A stretch of DNA of 7,613 nt from UBA1535 sp002323775 (GTDB taxonomy: Bacteria; Bacillota; Clostridia; Tissierellales; Sedimentibacteraceae). Below the pieces are notes generated by a model. That model saw nothing but the letters and a program-made list of their open reading frames with translations, was not told the origin of the DNA and did not search any database. This document shows positions 6,344 through 7,613 of this stretch, piece after piece; position 1 is the first letter of the stretch; each line of letters opens with the position of its first letter. A program made the position numbers and the translations under genes. Where the stretch lies: assembly GCA_031993545.1 (NCBI GenBank), contig DAMAHZ010000109.1, positions 1 to 7,613 of the forward strand, read 5' to 3'.

Positions 6344-7210
6344 ATGAATTGGATATATAACTTTCCATTTAGACTCCCTTTGAATTTAAAAGCAATAGAT
6401 AGTGCTGTCAGGTCCTTTAGTGTTAAATACGACGCTTTCTTTGGAGTTATTACAAAGTCTTTGTCAAGCTTAGTAGGGATGATAAACAAGGCACTTGAAT
6501 TTATACCTTGGTCTGTTTTTATACTTTTTATAATAATAGCCACATGGAAAATTTCTGGGAAGATCAGCAAGAGTATATTATATGGTGCATTATTATTTTT
6601 GATAGGTATATCAGGCTTATGGGCGTTGATGATTGAAACCTTATCTATCATAATAGCGTCTGTTTTTATTTCACTGTTATTAGGATTTCCAATAGGAATA
6701 CTCGTATCTTCAAGTAATAGAGCAGATAGAATAATTCGTCCTATTTTAGATACTATGCAAACCATGCCTGTATTCGTATATTTGATTCCAGCTATGCTGT
6801 TCTTTGGTTTAGGGAAGCCTCCCGCTGTAATTGCTACTACTATATATGCTATAGTTCCCATGATACGTTTGACTAATCATGGAATAAGGCAGATTGATAA
6901 AGAAGTGGTGGAAGCCTCTGTATCCTTTGGCTCTACAAAGCTTCAATCGCTTATAAAGGTACAGATACCACAGGCGTTGCCGACAATAATGACTGGAGTT
7001 AACCAAACATTGATGATGGCGATGTCAATGGTAGTTACTACATCTATGATTGGTGCTTCAGGTCTTGGGATGGAAGTAATGCTTGGAGTAAATCGTATCG
7101 AAATTGGAAGGGGACTTGTATCAGGTTCAGCGGTAGTTATTATAGCAGTTATATTGGATAGACTTACACAAGGAATGATTAGGCGTAGTGAGGTGAATGC
7201 AGATGGATAA
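6344..7210 (+). CDS. opuAB: Glycine betaine/proline ABC transporter permease (OpuAB/ProW-like)
   Basis: This 288-residue integral membrane protein is of normal length for OpuAB. After an N-terminal amphipathic part (1-50) come hydrophobic spans at about 57-70, 78-97, 99-120, 141-172, 225-242 and 256-271. The family motif TMQTMPVFVYLIPA (137-150) is present. So is the cytoplasmic coupling (EAA) loop, with Glu190-Ala191, Gly196 and IPQALP (208-213), which docks to the ATPase. GGGGGTGA lies upstream of the ATG. It probably acts as a homodimeric channel with the binding protein and ATPase encoded on either side. Its end overlaps the ATPase gene by 8 nt, suggesting translational coupling. Confidence 0.94.
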   Translation: MNWIYNFPFRLPLNLKAIDSAVRSFSVKYDAFFGVITKSLSSLVGMINKALEFIPWSVFILFIIIATWKISGKISKSILYGALLFLIGISGLWALMIETLSIIIASVFISLLLGFPIGILVSSSNRADRIIRPILDTMQTMPVFVYLIPAMLFFGLGKPPAVIATTIYAIVPMIRLTNHGIRQIDKEVVEASVSFGSTKLQSLIKVQIPQALPTIMTGVNQTLMMAMSMVVTTSMIGASGLGMEVMLGVNRIEIGRGLVSGSAVVIIAVILDRLTQGMIRRSEVNADG

Positions 7211-7613
7211 TAATAAAGAGTATATATTGAGTGTAAAAAATGTTTCTAAGCTATATGGAATGGATAAAATCAAAGCTATCGAGATGAAAAAGAAGGGCGT
7301 TGATAAGGACGAAATATATAAAAAGACTGGAGTTACAATTGCTCTTTGGGATATAAACTTAGAGGTTAAAAAAGGAGAGGTATTTGTAATTATAGGACTA
7401 TCAGGCTCTGGTAAATCTACCTTGATACGATGCTTTAATATGCTTAATAAGCCAAGTCACGGTAAGATTTTATTCAAAGGAAATGATATAGGCAGGTTTA
7501 ATAGAAAAGAGCTTAAGGAGTATAGAAGAAATAAAATTTCTATGGTGTTTCAACATTTTGGTTACATGTCACAGAGAAATGTGTTAGAAAATGTGGAATA
7601 TGGACTAGAAATA
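7203..7613 (+). CDS. opuAA: Glycine betaine/proline ABC transporter ATP-binding protein (OpuAA/ProV-like), cut by window edge
   Basis: The frame opens with ATG at 7203, 6 nt after GAGGTGA (7190-7196), and runs 137 codons to the right edge without a stop, so the C-terminal half is missing. The segment IKAIEMKKKGVDKDEIYKKT (23-42) before the nucleotide-binding core is characteristic of the OpuAA/ProV subgroup. Walker A is GLSGSGKST (65-73) and the Q-loop glutamine is Gln117 in MVFQHFGYMSQ. The Q-loop region reads HFGYMSQRNVLENV where, from memory of the family, KFALFPHRTVLENV is more common, a modest variation. CBS domains, if present, lie outside the window. It powers the importer from the cytoplasmic side and overlaps the permease gene by 8 nt. 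Confidence 0.94.
   Translation, partial: MDNNKEYILSVKNVSKLYGMDKIKAIEMKKKGVDKDEIYKKTGVTIALWDINLEVKKGEVFVIIGLSGSGKSTLIRCFNMLNKPSHGKILFKGNDIGRFNRKELKEYRRNKISMVFQHFGYMSQRNVLENVEYGLEI

Noticed and set aside
5936..7006. Minus-strand open frames (5936-6172, 6316-6861, 6809-7006) within the betaine operon
   Set aside because: They oppose clear binding-protein and permease genes. Their hydrophobic or repetitive residues follow from reverse reading of membrane-protein codons.

Overview
The window looks like chromosome from a low-GC, anaerobic Gram-positive bacterium of the Clostridia/Tissierellia type. The base composition is strongly AT-rich, the Shine-Dalgarno sites are mostly strong GGAGG types, and the promoters match the sigma-A consensus. 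It also carries two riboswitch classes common in Firmicutes, and its gene content (CoA-transferase, DUF134/Mrp/NifX-like cluster, betaine ABC transporter) is typical of that group. No genus can be fixed from the sequence alone.

There are three transcription units. (1) Positions 1-2698, minus strand: a consensus promoter (2670-2698), then a cobalamin (B12) riboswitch (2483-2647), then a short open frame with a strong Shine-Dalgarno site (2327-2449) that contains an intrinsic terminator (2379-2407). After these come a succinyl-CoA:acetate-type CoA-transferase (772-2304), an unrecognised protein of about 144 aa (308-742), and the start of an aromatic-acid-exporter-family membrane protein that runs off the left edge (1-311). 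(2) Positions 2975-4706, minus strand: an operon of DUF134 DNA-binding protein, Mrp/NBP35-type ATPase and a NifX/NifB-domain protein. Each protein carries extra Cys or Cys/His clusters at one end. The operon is driven by a consensus promoter bracketed by two copies of the palindrome TGACATATGTCA. (3) Positions 4876-7613, plus strand: a promoter, a c-di-AMP (ydaO/yuaA) riboswitch (4935-5050), a long structured leader, and a glycine betaine/proline ABC importer in the order binding protein, permease, ATPase (cut by the right edge).

How the genes work together: unit 3 is an osmoprotectant importer placed under c-di-AMP control, which fits the known role of c-di-AMP in turgor control. Unit 2 looks like a self-regulated iron-sulfur or metal-cluster handling module: a cysteine-rich regulator, a P-loop cluster carrier and a small cluster-binding protein. 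Unit 1 ties a CoA-transferase acting on succinyl-CoA-type substrates, and probably an acid exporter, to the cell's cobalamin status. That makes sense if succinyl-CoA/methylmalonyl-CoA chemistry in this organism depends on B12, but this is inference.

I found no mobile element, CRISPR array, tRNA, rRNA or defence system. The least ordinary parts are the B12-riboswitch leader with its embedded small frame and terminator, the paired palindromic operators of unit 2, and the competing hairpins downstream of the c-di-AMP aptamer.
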